NCBI RefSeq assembly: GCF_000745975.1
Contig: NZ_JQKJ01000002.1
Coordinates: 281,803-345,802, forward strand
DNA: 64,000 bases
DNA from: Desulfobacter vibrioformis DSM 8776
Lineage (GTDB): Bacteria > Desulfobacterota > Desulfobacteria > Desulfobacterales > Desulfobacteraceae
Reading direction: 5' to 3'
Translations under genes and position numbers: made by a program
In this document: one piece after another, positions 1 to 8,065 of the stretch
Numbering within the stretch: the first letter of the stretch is position 1
How the letters are laid out: each line of letters starts with the position of its first letter
The notes under the pieces: generated by a model
Database searches by the model: none
What the model saw: the letters and a program-made list of their open reading frames with translations, nothing else
What the model was told of the DNA's origin: nothing

Positions 1-111
1 CACCTGGAAAAACAAAGCCGGGCAAAATTTCATATGATCGGAGATGCCAAAACCCCCAGACATTTAATGTTCTGCGTTGCTGAAGCCGAAGAAGCCGGCC
101 GGTCCATATAA
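1..111 (+). CDS. C-terminal end of an FAD-dependent oxidoreductase (partial)
   Basis: An open frame enters from the left edge and stops with TAA at 109-111, giving the last 36 residues of a protein. The stretch HMIGDAKTPRHLM followed by AEAEEAGRSI resembles the C-terminus of old-yellow-enzyme/2,4-dienoyl-CoA reductase-type flavoproteins, where an IGDA(K/R)xPR segment closes the dinucleotide-binding domain. The identity rests on this short motif only. The start and the catalytic part lie outside the window. Confidence 0.55.
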   Translation, partial: HLEKQSRAKFHMIGDAKTPRHLMFCVAEAEEAGRSI

Positions 112-140
112 GGGCCTGACCTGGCGGACACAACAAACTA

Positions 141-219
141 TGAAAAACATTTTAACCACAGAAATCACAGGATTCTATCTTCAGTGTCTTCTGTGATTTC
201 CGTGGTTAAGCTTTTTCAT
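141..219. repeat. Long imperfect inverted repeat, possible bidirectional terminator or MITE-like unit
   Basis: Arms TTAACCACAGAAATCACAG (152-170) and CTGTGATTTCCGTGGTTAA (191-209) pair almost perfectly, and outer TGAAAAA/TTTTTCA bases extend the stem. The loop is 20 nt. It lies between the converging ends of the partial oxidoreductase (+) and the chemoreceptor (-). T runs follow on both strands, which fits a two-way terminator. The ACCACAG...CTGTG(G)T arms also look like a dispersed palindromic repeat; only one copy is seen here. Confidence 0.6.
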
Positions 220-278
220 ATAAAACTTACATGGGCCTCAAACCCACAACAAGCAAGGAAACGGCATTGAGGCAGGGC

Positions 279-2279
279 TTACACCGTAAACCGGCCGACC
301 ATGTTGCTCAGTTCTCCGGCCAGTTCAGACAGTTTGTTTGCACTGGATTTCACTTGGAGCCCACCGGAACGAACATCATCCGTCGCTTGATTCACCAGAT
401 TGATATCCATATTAACCTCACCGACAACGGCCGACACCTGGTTCACATTTTCATTCACCTCGTTGATTCCGGCGGCGGCCTGGCTCACGTTGCTGGCAAT
501 CTCCTGGGTGGTGGCGGACTGCTCTTCTATGGCCGCGGACACGCTGGTGACGATTTCATTGATCTCATTGATGATGGCCACAATGGAACTGATGGCTTCC
601 ACCGATTCCCGGGTGGTGGACTGGATACCTGATATCCGGGAGCTGATCCCGCTGGTGGCTTCGGCAGTCTGCAGGGCTAATGCCTTGATCTCAGCGGCCA
701 CAACGGCAAATCCCTTGCCGGCCTCACCAGCCCTTGCCGCCTCAATGGTGGCGTTCAGGGCCAGCAGATTCGTCTGCTCGGAAATATCGGCAATGGTCTC
801 CGTAACCTTGCTGATTTCAGCCGCGGCCCGGCCCAGATCGTCTACTTTGCCGGATACCTGCTCTGCCGTGTCAACCGCCCGGGCTGTTGTTTCGCCGCCC
901 TTGGCTGTGTTCCTTGCGATTTCGCTGATGGTGGCAGACATTTCCTCGACTGCGGTAACAATGGTCTGGATATTGGCCGTGGCCTGTTCCGTAGCCGCTG
1001 CCACTGAATTCATGCTCGTAGCCATCTCTTCCGATGCGGCAGCCACATTGTTGGATTTCTCCGCAGTCTGCTCGACGTTGGATGCCATCTGCTCGGATAC
1101 TGCAGACAGGTCCCCGGAAGAGGAATCAAGAACCACCACCCCATTGGCAATGTCCTTAATCATCTTTGACAGGTTCTCAGACATATTTTTCATGCTGCCA
1201 TACACCCCCCTGTTTTTAGAACTGTTCTCATCAAATTTAAATACGAGATTTCCGGCAGCTATGCTTTCAGCGATTTTTAAAATTTCAAGGGGATCACTGC
1301 CAAGCTGTGCCATAACCCCCTTGGTGACAAAAGTAACGATCAGAATGCCGGATATCAGGGCAAGCACGCTGACGATTGAAATAACGGTAACAGACTTCTG
1401 GTTAAAGGACTGAAGCCGGGGCCCGATTTCATCCTGAACCTTTTTAATATCAAGCTTAAGCGCTTCAACTTTGTCAGCCACTTCCGAACCGATCCGGCCC
1501 AAGGTATTCTCAATAACATCGTTCCGTTTAAAAATAGTGACAACCAGGTCGTCAAACGCTTTCAGATAAATTTTCTCTGCGTCCTGGACAAGGGCCAGTT
1601 TTTCCCTGCGCCCGGGATTGTCCAGCTCCCTGTCCAGAACGTCCAAGGCCTTTTTCATTTCAGCGAATTCCCCATGAACGCGGTCCACGGCGGCCTGATC
1701 GTTCGTATCCAGGAATTTTGCCATATAAAGACGGGCCAGCAGAAGGTTTCTCATGGTCATTCCGGCATTATAGGCTGCAGTCACATCTCCGTCACCATTG
1801 GCCGAAATCATGATCTGAGTCAGTGATTTTTCCATGATCGGACCGTTAACGTTCAGGACGTCGTTAACCAAGTGGTTCCGCCTTGCTTTGTGGGCAGTCA
1901 CTGCTTCAAATCCTTTTTTGTAATCCTTGAGCAGTGTTTCAATTTCATCAACCTTTTCGGCCCGCTTGGGATCCTTTATATCCTCCTGGGCCTGGGCCTG
2001 GAATTTGGACATCAAGGCCCACCGTGCGTTGTAATTCTTAAGGGCCTCATCGCTTCCGGATATCAAATAATTTTCCACGTTCATTTGCACTTCAAGCATG
2101 TTCGCCTGGAGACGTCCGGCCAGGTTGGTATCCCTTGCCATCTCACGATATTCCCCAAATCCTGAAGCGGCTTGTTTTAATGCAATGAATCCCGCCCCTG
2201 CAACGATCAGCATCATGATGATTACAACGCTAAACCCGGCAACCAGTTTTGTTTTTAATGTTACATTTTTCAAATCCAT
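279..2279 (-). CDS. Methyl-accepting chemotaxis protein
   Basis: A 666-residue transmembrane chemoreceptor. TM1 lies at about residues 12-34 and TM2 at about 297-318. They flank a long, all-helical periplasmic region of about 260 residues resembling the helical bimodular sensor type rather than a PAS/cache fold. A HAMP-like linker follows, then the cytoplasmic coiled coil. The hairpin tip at about 495-520 contains the invariant [19 protein letters not shown] core that binds CheA/CheW. The gene starts 39 nt after the small receiver-like gene and probably shares its sigma-54 promoter at 2768-2783. The ligand is unknown. Confidence 0.95.
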   Translation of the reverse strand: MDLKNVTLKTKLVAGFSVVIIMMLIVAGAGFIALKQAASGFGEYREMARDTNLAGRLQANMLEVQMNVENYLISGSDEALKNYNARWALMSKFQAQAQEDIKDPKRAEKVDEIETLLKDYKKGFEAVTAHKARRNHLVNDVLNVNGPIMEKSLTQIMISANGDGDVTAAYNAGMTMRNLLLARLYMAKFLDTNDQAAVDRVHGEFAEMKKALDVLDRELDNPGRREKLALVQDAEKIYLKAFDDLVVTIFKRNDVIENTLGRIGSEVADKVEALKLDIKKVQDEIGPRLQSFNQKSVTVISIVSVLALISGILIVTFVTKGVMAQLGSDPLEILKIAESIAAGNLVFKFDENSSKNRGVYGSMKNMSENLSKMIKDIANGVVVLDSSSGDLSAVSEQMASNVEQTAEKSNNVAAASEEMATSMNSVAAATEQATANIQTIVTAVEEMSATISEIARNTAKGGETTARAVDTAEQVSGKVDDLGRAAAEISKVTETIADISEQTNLLALNATIEAARAGEAGKGFAVVAAEIKALALQTAEATSGISSRISGIQSTTRESVEAISSIVAIINEINEIVTSVSAAIEEQSATTQEIASNVSQAAAGINEVNENVNQVSAVVGEVNMDINLVNQATDDVRSGGLQVKSSANKLSELAGELSNMVGRFTV

Positions 2280-2318
2280 TTTTTCTCCAATATTTTTATT
2301 ATTAATTGTTTATAGCAA

Positions 2319-2726
2319 CTACCTGCCACAGAAACCCCAGATTCCGGTTTTATGGCTGGGGCGGTGTTTGTTCATCATTTTTTCCAGCACCTGACAGATG
2401 TCGGAAAAATCCGAATCCGCATACCCCAGATACCTGGGGTGAAGGGCTAAGCCCTTCATGGCCAGGTCATCCCCGTTTTCCGGCAGAACAACGATACACT
2501 TGGTGTTGAAAAGGCGGGAACGGTCTTCCATGAGCTGTTCGAGTTCTTCTTCATGACTGATCAGTAAAATGATAATGGCACTGCCGGATACTCTTGAGCG
2601 AAGCTGGCAAAACAACCCGTCAAAGTCAAAAACCATAACCGGCACCGGCTTAATAAATTCAGACAACGTTTTCAGCAGAATATCTTTCTGCGGGTTGTCC
2701 GGTTGAGAATAGATAATGATGTCCAT
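2319..2726 (-). CDS. Small receiver-like protein of unknown function
   Basis: A 135-residue protein I do not recognise by name. It alternates hydrophobic strands (DIIIYS, VPVMVFDF, AIIILLIS, KCIVVLP) with helices and ends in a helical segment, as in a CheY-like alpha/beta fold. It lacks a clear acidic pocket with a phosphorylatable Asp, so a pseudo-receiver is a guess. It is the first gene of a two-gene unit with the chemoreceptor 39 nt downstream, which suggests a signalling role. The ATG follows AAAGGCAGCCAC, a moderate ribosome site. Confidence 0.6.
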   Translation of the reverse strand: MDIIIYSQPDNPQKDILLKTLSEFIKPVPVMVFDFDGLFCQLRSRVSGSAIIILLISHEEELEQLMEDRSRLFNTKCIVVLPENGDDLAMKGLALHPRYLGYADSDFSDICQVLEKMMNKHRPSHKTGIWGFCGR

Positions 2727-2767
2727 GTGGCTGCCTTTTGTTTAATTGTCGTTTAATGTCAAGGAAA

Positions 2768-2783
2768 TACAAAAGGCGTGCCA
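2768..2783 (-). promoter_or_regulatory. Candidate sigma-54 (-24/-12) promoter
   Basis: On the minus strand the sequence TGGCACGCCTTTTGTA matches the sigma-54 consensus TGGCACG-N4-TTGCA, except that the -12 GC is GT. The predicted start site lies about 30 nt before the ATG of the receiver-like gene. The adjacent upstream gene encodes a sigma-54-dependent activator, so this unit is its obvious candidate target. Confidence 0.6.
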
Positions 2784-2906
2784 AATCGACACAATAAATA
2801 AATTACAATAATATCAATCAGATAAACAAAACAACCCAAAAGCTTTGTTTTTGAAAAAAGAAGTTTTCTTATTTTTTAGTACGAATTTCCAGTTTTTTAA
2901 GACAGT

Positions 2907-4358
2907 CTATTCATTAACGTCTGTTCTACAGGTTTTCAAAAGAGAATAAAGGCGGCTCTTGCTGATGCCGGCAAGGGCCGAGGCTTTTTCCATGTCCCCG
3001 TTTGAGACTGTCATCAGGCGTGACAGATACAGTTTTTCAGTTTCACCTGCAGCATAGATTTTTACCTGTTTAAGCGGTGCGATGGGGTCGAGTAATTCCC
3101 GGGGCAGGGATATTGTTACGCCTGTATCGGCGGAGTTGAAATCGGGAGCTGGTATTGAAGAACCTGTTTTGATCTTGAGTGAGGACTGAATCTGGTGGAG
3201 CCGAATATGGGGAGGCAGGAAATTGGGATAAATCATGCTCGAATCCACATTTGCAAGAATCGCCTGTTCCAGACTGCGGATCAGTTCCCGGGTGTTGCCT
3301 GGCCAGTCATACGATTCAAGCGCGTCAAGGAATTCAGGTCCGAATCCCTTTGTTTCCAGACCGTGATGAGTGCACAGGGAATGGATATAATGAAGAGACA
3401 GGGGCTTTATGTCTTCACGGCACTCTTTCAGGGACGGCAGTTGGATGTGGATGGTTCTGATCCGGAACAACAGATCTCTCCTGAATTCATTATCCTCCGC
3501 CATCTGGTGAAGATCCCTGTTGGTTGCCGATATCAACCTGAAATTGCTTCGGATCTCGTCTGTTCCACCAACGGGTTTGAATTTTCGCTCCTGCAGGACC
3601 CGTAAAAATTTTTTTTGAATGGACAAGGGCAATTCTCCGATTTCATCCAGGAACAGAGTGCCGTTATCCGCCTTTTTGACCAGCCCTTCCCTTGGGGCAT
3701 CCGCTCCGGTATAAGCGCCTTTTACGTTTCCGAATAAAACAGACTCGACCAGCTGCTCGGGCAGGGCAGCGCAGTCAACCACAATAAAATTGTGCTTTTT
3801 CTGACGGCTGCTTTGGTGAATGGCACTGGCAAACAGCTCCTTGCCGGTTCCGGTGGGCCCGGTAATCAGAACATCGGCATCACTTCCGGCGCATTGCACC
3901 GCCTGATAAAGACATGCGGTCAGCTTTGGGCTGGTCCCGATAATATTACTGCGGTCAAAAACAGAATCAGGGGCGGGAGTGAATATCTGTTTTGATGCCC
4001 TGAATTCAAGGGCCCGTCCAACGCTGAGAATGATTTTTTCCAGGGAAAACGGTTTGAGAATATAATCCCAGGCTTCATGTTCTATTGCCATTTTTGCCCC
4101 GGCAGCATCCCCTTCACCGGTGATGATGATGACTTCAGGATCGGATACAACTCGCCTGATATCGGGAAGTGCATCAAGACCGCTGCCGTCCGGCAGGTTG
4201 ACATCAAGCAGAACAAGATCAAATTTGCCGGTTGATATTACGGAAAGGCACTCGGACAGCGTTTCGGCAACCATGAGCGAATGATCAAGGGGGGTTAAAC
4301 TGTCAATCAGCAGGGTCCTGATCAGGGGATCGTCGTCAACGATCAATATGTTGGCCAT
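2907..4358 (-). CDS. Sigma-54-dependent response regulator (NtrC family)
   Basis: A 483-residue regulator with three parts. The receiver domain (about 1-120) has the acidic pair DDD at 8-10 and phospho-acceptor D52. The AAA+ domain has Walker A GPTGTGKE at about 166-173, the sigma-54 contact loop as GAYTGA at about 213 (a common variant of GAFTGA), and Walker B GTLFLDEIGE at about 232. The C-terminal Fis-type helix-turn-helix contains ASALAGISKSRLY. It begins 16 nt after the hybrid kinase, behind a GGGAG ribosome site, so the two are almost certainly partners. The downstream receiver-like/chemoreceptor unit carries a matching promoter. Confidence 0.95.
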   Translation of the reverse strand: MANILIVDDDPLIRTLLIDSLTPLDHSLMVAETLSECLSVISTGKFDLVLLDVNLPDGSGLDALPDIRRVVSDPEVIIITGEGDAAGAKMAIEHEAWDYILKPFSLEKIILSVGRALEFRASKQIFTPAPDSVFDRSNIIGTSPKLTACLYQAVQCAGSDADVLITGPTGTGKELFASAIHQSSRQKKHNFIVVDCAALPEQLVESVLFGNVKGAYTGADAPREGLVKKADNGTLFLDEIGELPLSIQKKFLRVLQERKFKPVGGTDEIRSNFRLISATNRDLHQMAEDNEFRRDLLFRIRTIHIQLPSLKECREDIKPLSLHYIHSLCTHHGLETKGFGPEFLDALESYDWPGNTRELIRSLEQAILANVDSSMIYPNFLPPHIRLHQIQSSLKIKTGSSIPAPDFNSADTGVTISLPRELLDPIAPLKQVKIYAAGETEKLYLSRLMTVSNGDMEKASALAGISKSRLYSLLKTCRTDVNE

Positions 4359-4374
4359 CAGTCAACTCCCATTT

Positions 4375-6333
4375 TTAATTTTGATCCAGCAGTTCCCTGA
4401 TCTTAAAAGCAAGGTGGCGCTGAAGAAAAGGCTTATTGAGGTAGCCGCGAATTCCCTTGGCCTCAGCCCGCTCCGGGTTGATCTTTTCACTATATCCTGT
4501 CGCAAGGATTATGGGTATTTCCGGCCTGATCTCAAGTATTTTACCAGCCAGGACATCACCCGTCATATCCGGCATCGTCATGTCCGTGATGACCAGATCA
4601 AATCCATCCGGATCCTTTCTGAAAAACTCCAGAGCCGTCAGACTATCTGATACGCCCGTGACTGTGTAACCGAAAGCCTCAAGCTGCATCTGATTCACCT
4701 CCACCAAAATCGGATCGTCATCCACAAAAAGAATCCGTTCATTGCCCCTCGGAAGGACGGTCAAAATTTCTTCGGGGCTTTTTTTTTCCAGGGGAGGGAC
4801 CACCGGAAAAAAAAGTTGGAACATGGTCTTTTTTCCCGGATCACTTTCCACGGTTATCCCCCCCTTAAGACCGGTTACGATGCCGTGAACAACAGCAAGC
4901 CCGAGACCTGTCCCCTCTCCCTTTGGCCGGGTCGTATAGTAGGGTTCAAAAATCCTGTGCAGGGTATCTTTTGGAATGCCGGATCCGGTGTCGCTAACCT
5001 GTATTCTGATATACTGTCCCGGTTTCAGATAAACCAGACCCGCCGCAGGGGGATCGCTAAGTTCTACCTGTTTCAGGGAAACATCCAGAGTCCCGCCACT
5101 CTGTTTCATGGCATGAAAGGCATTGGTGCAGATATTCATAATCACTTGATGAATCTGGGTGGGGTCGGCCAGGATCATGTCGCAATCCGGGGCGATATCC
5201 TGTTTGATTTTAATTGTGCTGGGAAAGGACGAGCGCAAAAATTTCAGCACTTCTTTTGCGATAATCTGGACGTTAAGGGGTTTAAGTTCCCGGGTCTCCT
5301 TCCGGCAGAACATAAGAATCTGTGACACCAGATCCTTGGCCCGGCTGCTTGCCGCCAGGGCTTGCTCAAGCTTTCCACAGGTTTCACGGTCATTTTTAAT
5401 ATGGAGCATGGCAAGCTGGGTATATCCGATGATGACAGAAAGGATATTGTTGAAATCATGGGCAATTCCGCCGGCCAGGGTCCCGATGGATTCCAGTTTA
5501 TGGGCCTGCTGAAGTTGATCTTCAAGCACCTTTCTCTCCTTTTCAGAGGCCTTGCGCGCGCTGATATCCCTGATGATGGCAATCAAACAGCTTTCTTCAT
5601 CAATTGTTGCGGCATCCGAAGATACGGATACGTCAAATATTTCCCCGCAGGCCCTTATTGCCCTGCCTTCGAAATCCCTCACCGGCTTTTGGCTGCCCTG
5701 CAAATCAAACATGACCTCTTTTATTTGACTGTCCGCAAACAGGTTGAGTTCATCAAATCCCCTGCCAACGCATTTCTCTTTTGAATAGCCAAACATGATT
5801 TCAAAGGATGGATTCAAGTCAATCATGCATCTGTCTGGCAATCGGATAAGACATGTGGCATCCGGGCTTGACAGGAACAATTTTGAAAAACGCTCTTTTT
5901 CGGCCTTTAATTGTTTTGTCTGAATATCGACAACCTGCTCAAGCGATTCCATATTTTTCCGGATAAGCAGACTGTTTTTTATTCGTACAATCACTTCGGC
6001 AAATGAAAAAGGTTTGGTGATAAAATCAGAACAGCCGGCCTTGAAGGCATCTTCTTTGTCCTGCAGGTCCGGGAGCATAGCTGTTATTATAACAGGGATC
6101 GCTTTTGATATTTTTTCCCTTTTCAAAGACCGGCAGATCTTTATCCCGCTGCGTATTGACCGTTCGATATCAATCAGTACCAGATCCGGTCCGGCATGGT
6201 TAACCAATGTGGAGATATCATCCTTGGGTGATGCATGGAAAAGGCAATATCCCTGACCGGACAGGATTTCAGCCAGAAGTCCGGATTTCCGGTTATCTGA
6301 TATGATAAAAATGGATTGAGCTGTCTGTGTCAT
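4375..6333 (-). CDS. Hybrid histidine kinase with two receiver domains
   Basis: A 652-residue cytoplasmic kinase with no membrane segment. Order: an N-terminal receiver (acceptor D55 in LVLID), a short coiled linker, a PAS domain (about 150-260), HisKA with the H-box GGIAHDFNNILS (His near 291), an HATPase domain with DTGSGIP and GEGTGLGLAVVHGIV, and a C-terminal receiver with Asp near 584 in VITDMTMPD. The start overlaps the hemerythrin stop as ATGA, so the two are translationally coupled. With no transmembrane sensor, input probably comes through the first receiver, the PAS domain or the hemerythrin. Phosphate most likely passes to the NtrC-type regulator downstream. Confidence 0.95.
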   Translation of the reverse strand: MTQTAQSIFIISDNRKSGLLAEILSGQGYCLFHASPKDDISTLVNHAGPDLVLIDIERSIRSGIKICRSLKREKISKAIPVIITAMLPDLQDKEDAFKAGCSDFITKPFSFAEVIVRIKNSLLIRKNMESLEQVVDIQTKQLKAEKERFSKLFLSSPDATCLIRLPDRCMIDLNPSFEIMFGYSKEKCVGRGFDELNLFADSQIKEVMFDLQGSQKPVRDFEGRAIRACGEIFDVSVSSDAATIDEESCLIAIIRDISARKASEKERKVLEDQLQQAHKLESIGTLAGGIAHDFNNILSVIIGYTQLAMLHIKNDRETCGKLEQALAASSRAKDLVSQILMFCRKETRELKPLNVQIIAKEVLKFLRSSFPSTIKIKQDIAPDCDMILADPTQIHQVIMNICTNAFHAMKQSGGTLDVSLKQVELSDPPAAGLVYLKPGQYIRIQVSDTGSGIPKDTLHRIFEPYYTTRPKGEGTGLGLAVVHGIVTGLKGGITVESDPGKKTMFQLFFPVVPPLEKKSPEEILTVLPRGNERILFVDDDPILVEVNQMQLEAFGYTVTGVSDSLTALEFFRKDPDGFDLVITDMTMPDMTGDVLAGKILEIRPEIPIILATGYSEKINPERAEAKGIRGYLNKPFLQRHLAFKIRELLDQN

Positions 6334-6749
6334 CTCTTCGGGTTGGACGTTTCACACATAAATTGACCGAACAGACGGTCTTCTTCCAATGTGTGCCGGG
6401 TAAACCAGTCTATGAGGAATCTTATTATCTCTTTTTCGGATTCCCGGGACAACCTGTAATAGTTTATTCTGTCGTTCAGATTGCTCAGAAGATACCGGTG
6501 AAGAAGTTTATGCGCCTTAAGGCCGGGAAAACCGGTTTTCATCATTAAATTTTCTTCGCTCGTGAAATGGAACGCGGCATAAAGGCACAACTCTTCAAGA
6601 AAACGGTGTTTATAAGCGGTGTCATCTGATATCTTCAGCTCATCAATGAGCCGGTTGATCAGGAAGACAAAATACTCATGCTGCAGATCAACGTCATCAA
6701 TGCCGATCTTGAAATCGTTTGTCCAGATGATTTTTTGAGTCTGATCCAT
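6330..6749 (-). CDS. Bacteriohemerythrin
   Basis: A single-domain 139-residue protein with the full set of di-iron ligands at canonical spacing: H24 (in DLQHEYF), H61 and E65 (HFTSEEN), H80 and H84 (HKLLH), H119 and D124 (RHTLEEDRLF). Such proteins bind O2 (or NO) reversibly at a non-heme di-iron site. It is the first gene of the unit and its stop overlaps the kinase start by ATGA. In an anaerobe this arrangement points to an oxygen-sensing or oxygen-delivery partner of the kinase, which is inference from position. Confidence 0.95.
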   Translation of the reverse strand: MDQTQKIIWTNDFKIGIDDVDLQHEYFVFLINRLIDELKISDDTAYKHRFLEELCLYAAFHFTSEENLMMKTGFPGLKAHKLLHRYLLSNLNDRINYYRLSRESEKEIIRFLIDWFTRHTLEEDRLFGQFMCETSNPKR

Positions 6750-6916
6750 CGGTTTATTTCCATCTCCCCGGCAAAATCCCTAATCAAGCGGGATATAAAT
6801 GGTCTGATTCTGTTCGGCAAGAATCACATAAGTTGAGTATAGCAAAAACATCCTGGGAGTTACAGGCAGGTAAATCCTTTTTTGCAAACAAGGAATAGCA
6901 AAGAATGAAAAGATAA

Positions 6917-8065
6917 TCAATACGGCATTATGGCACGCAACCGGTCAACAATTCCCACCAGCGCGCCTGTTTTAAAATGGATGGCGTTGGCCGGACAGAC
7001 CTCCTGGCAGCAATAACAGCGGATACAGGTCAGATGATCAATGACGGCCCGGAGCGGCTCAACCAGCCGAAGACTTCCCGGCGGACAGACCGTTGCGCAT
7101 TTGCCGCAGCCCCGGCACAGCTCAGGGTTCTGGACAGGACGGGAGGTCAGGTGTCTGCGAATCAGTCCGGAAAGGAAACCCGGCACCGGCATGGCCGATT
7201 CCAGCACCGGCAATTGAAACTCTTTTGGGATTAGCCCGTTGGGGTCGTCACCAACCATCTGCGTATCAGAACCATCGGATTTGGCAAGGCCCCTGCGGAC
7301 AGCCGCACCATATAAAGGAAAACTTGCCGGATGAGCGCCCAGCAAAGGCGCCAGGGCCAGATCCATGGCCAAAGGATCACAGGAGGCCGCCAGAAAACCT
7401 AAATGGCAGGGTGTGCCGTTATTGGGTCCCCGGCCTTGCATACCCCAGACAGCGTCAAGGATGGTCAGGGCCGGTTTGACCGTACGGCAGATATCCAGCA
7501 AAAGATCGGCAAACATGATCCGGTTAGCGCCTGCGTGCATATGCCACTGGCTTTTCCGCGGGCCGACCACGGTACCGAAAAGATTTTTAACCCCCATGGT
7601 TAAAAGCATCATGCAATGGGTTTTCAGCTTGGGCAGATTGATGACCACATCAGCCGTCAGTGCGGTCTCTTCCAGTTCCAGGGCATGGTATATTGAGCCC
7701 TGGGGCGTTCTGGCCAGGATTGGCCGGCAAAATTCAATCAGCTCTGCCCCAAGCTCGGTAGCCACTTCCTTCATCCCGTTAACCCGGGAAATACGGGACA
7801 CCTTGTCAATGGCCGGACTGTCTCCGATGATGATCCGCCCCCCGGCCTTTAACACCAGTTTTCCCACGGCACGCACCACGGCAGGATCTGTGGTCACCCG
7901 CTGTTCCAAAGGTGCGGCACTGAGCATATTGGGTTTGAGCAGCACACGCTGCCCCGGGCGGACAAACCTTTCCATGCCCCCGCACAACGCCACGGCCCGG
8001 TCCACTGCAGATGCCACATTTGCCGCATCATAATCCGGGCATGCACAAAGCGCCACGTCAGTCAT
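6917..8065 (-). CDS. DUF362 protein with C-terminal 2[4Fe-4S] ferredoxin domain
   Basis: About 382 residues. The N-terminal DUF362 domain contains LLKPNML, IGDSPA and NLPKLKTHCMMLLTMGVKN. The C-terminus has two cluster motifs, CRGCGKCATVCP and CIRCYCCQEVCP. The start is placed at the ATG at 8065 because GAGGGG sits 7 nt upstream; an in-frame ATG at 8080 is possible. The start overlaps the end of the RND transporter gene by 8 nt, so the two are co-expressed. The family has no firmly known reaction. Its place in an efflux operon is unexplained. Confidence 0.85.
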   Translation of the reverse strand: MTDVALCACPDYDAANVASAVDRAVALCGGMERFVRPGQRVLLKPNMLSAAPLEQRVTTDPAVVRAVGKLVLKAGGRIIIGDSPAIDKVSRISRVNGMKEVATELGAELIEFCRPILARTPQGSIYHALELEETALTADVVINLPKLKTHCMMLLTMGVKNLFGTVVGPRKSQWHMHAGANRIMFADLLLDICRTVKPALTILDAVWGMQGRGPNNGTPCHLGFLAASCDPLAMDLALAPLLGAHPASFPLYGAAVRRGLAKSDGSDTQMVGDDPNGLIPKEFQLPVLESAMPVPGFLSGLIRRHLTSRPVQNPELCRGCGKCATVCPPGSLRLVEPLRAVIDHLTCIRCYCCQEVCPANAIHFKTGALVGIVDRLRAIMPY

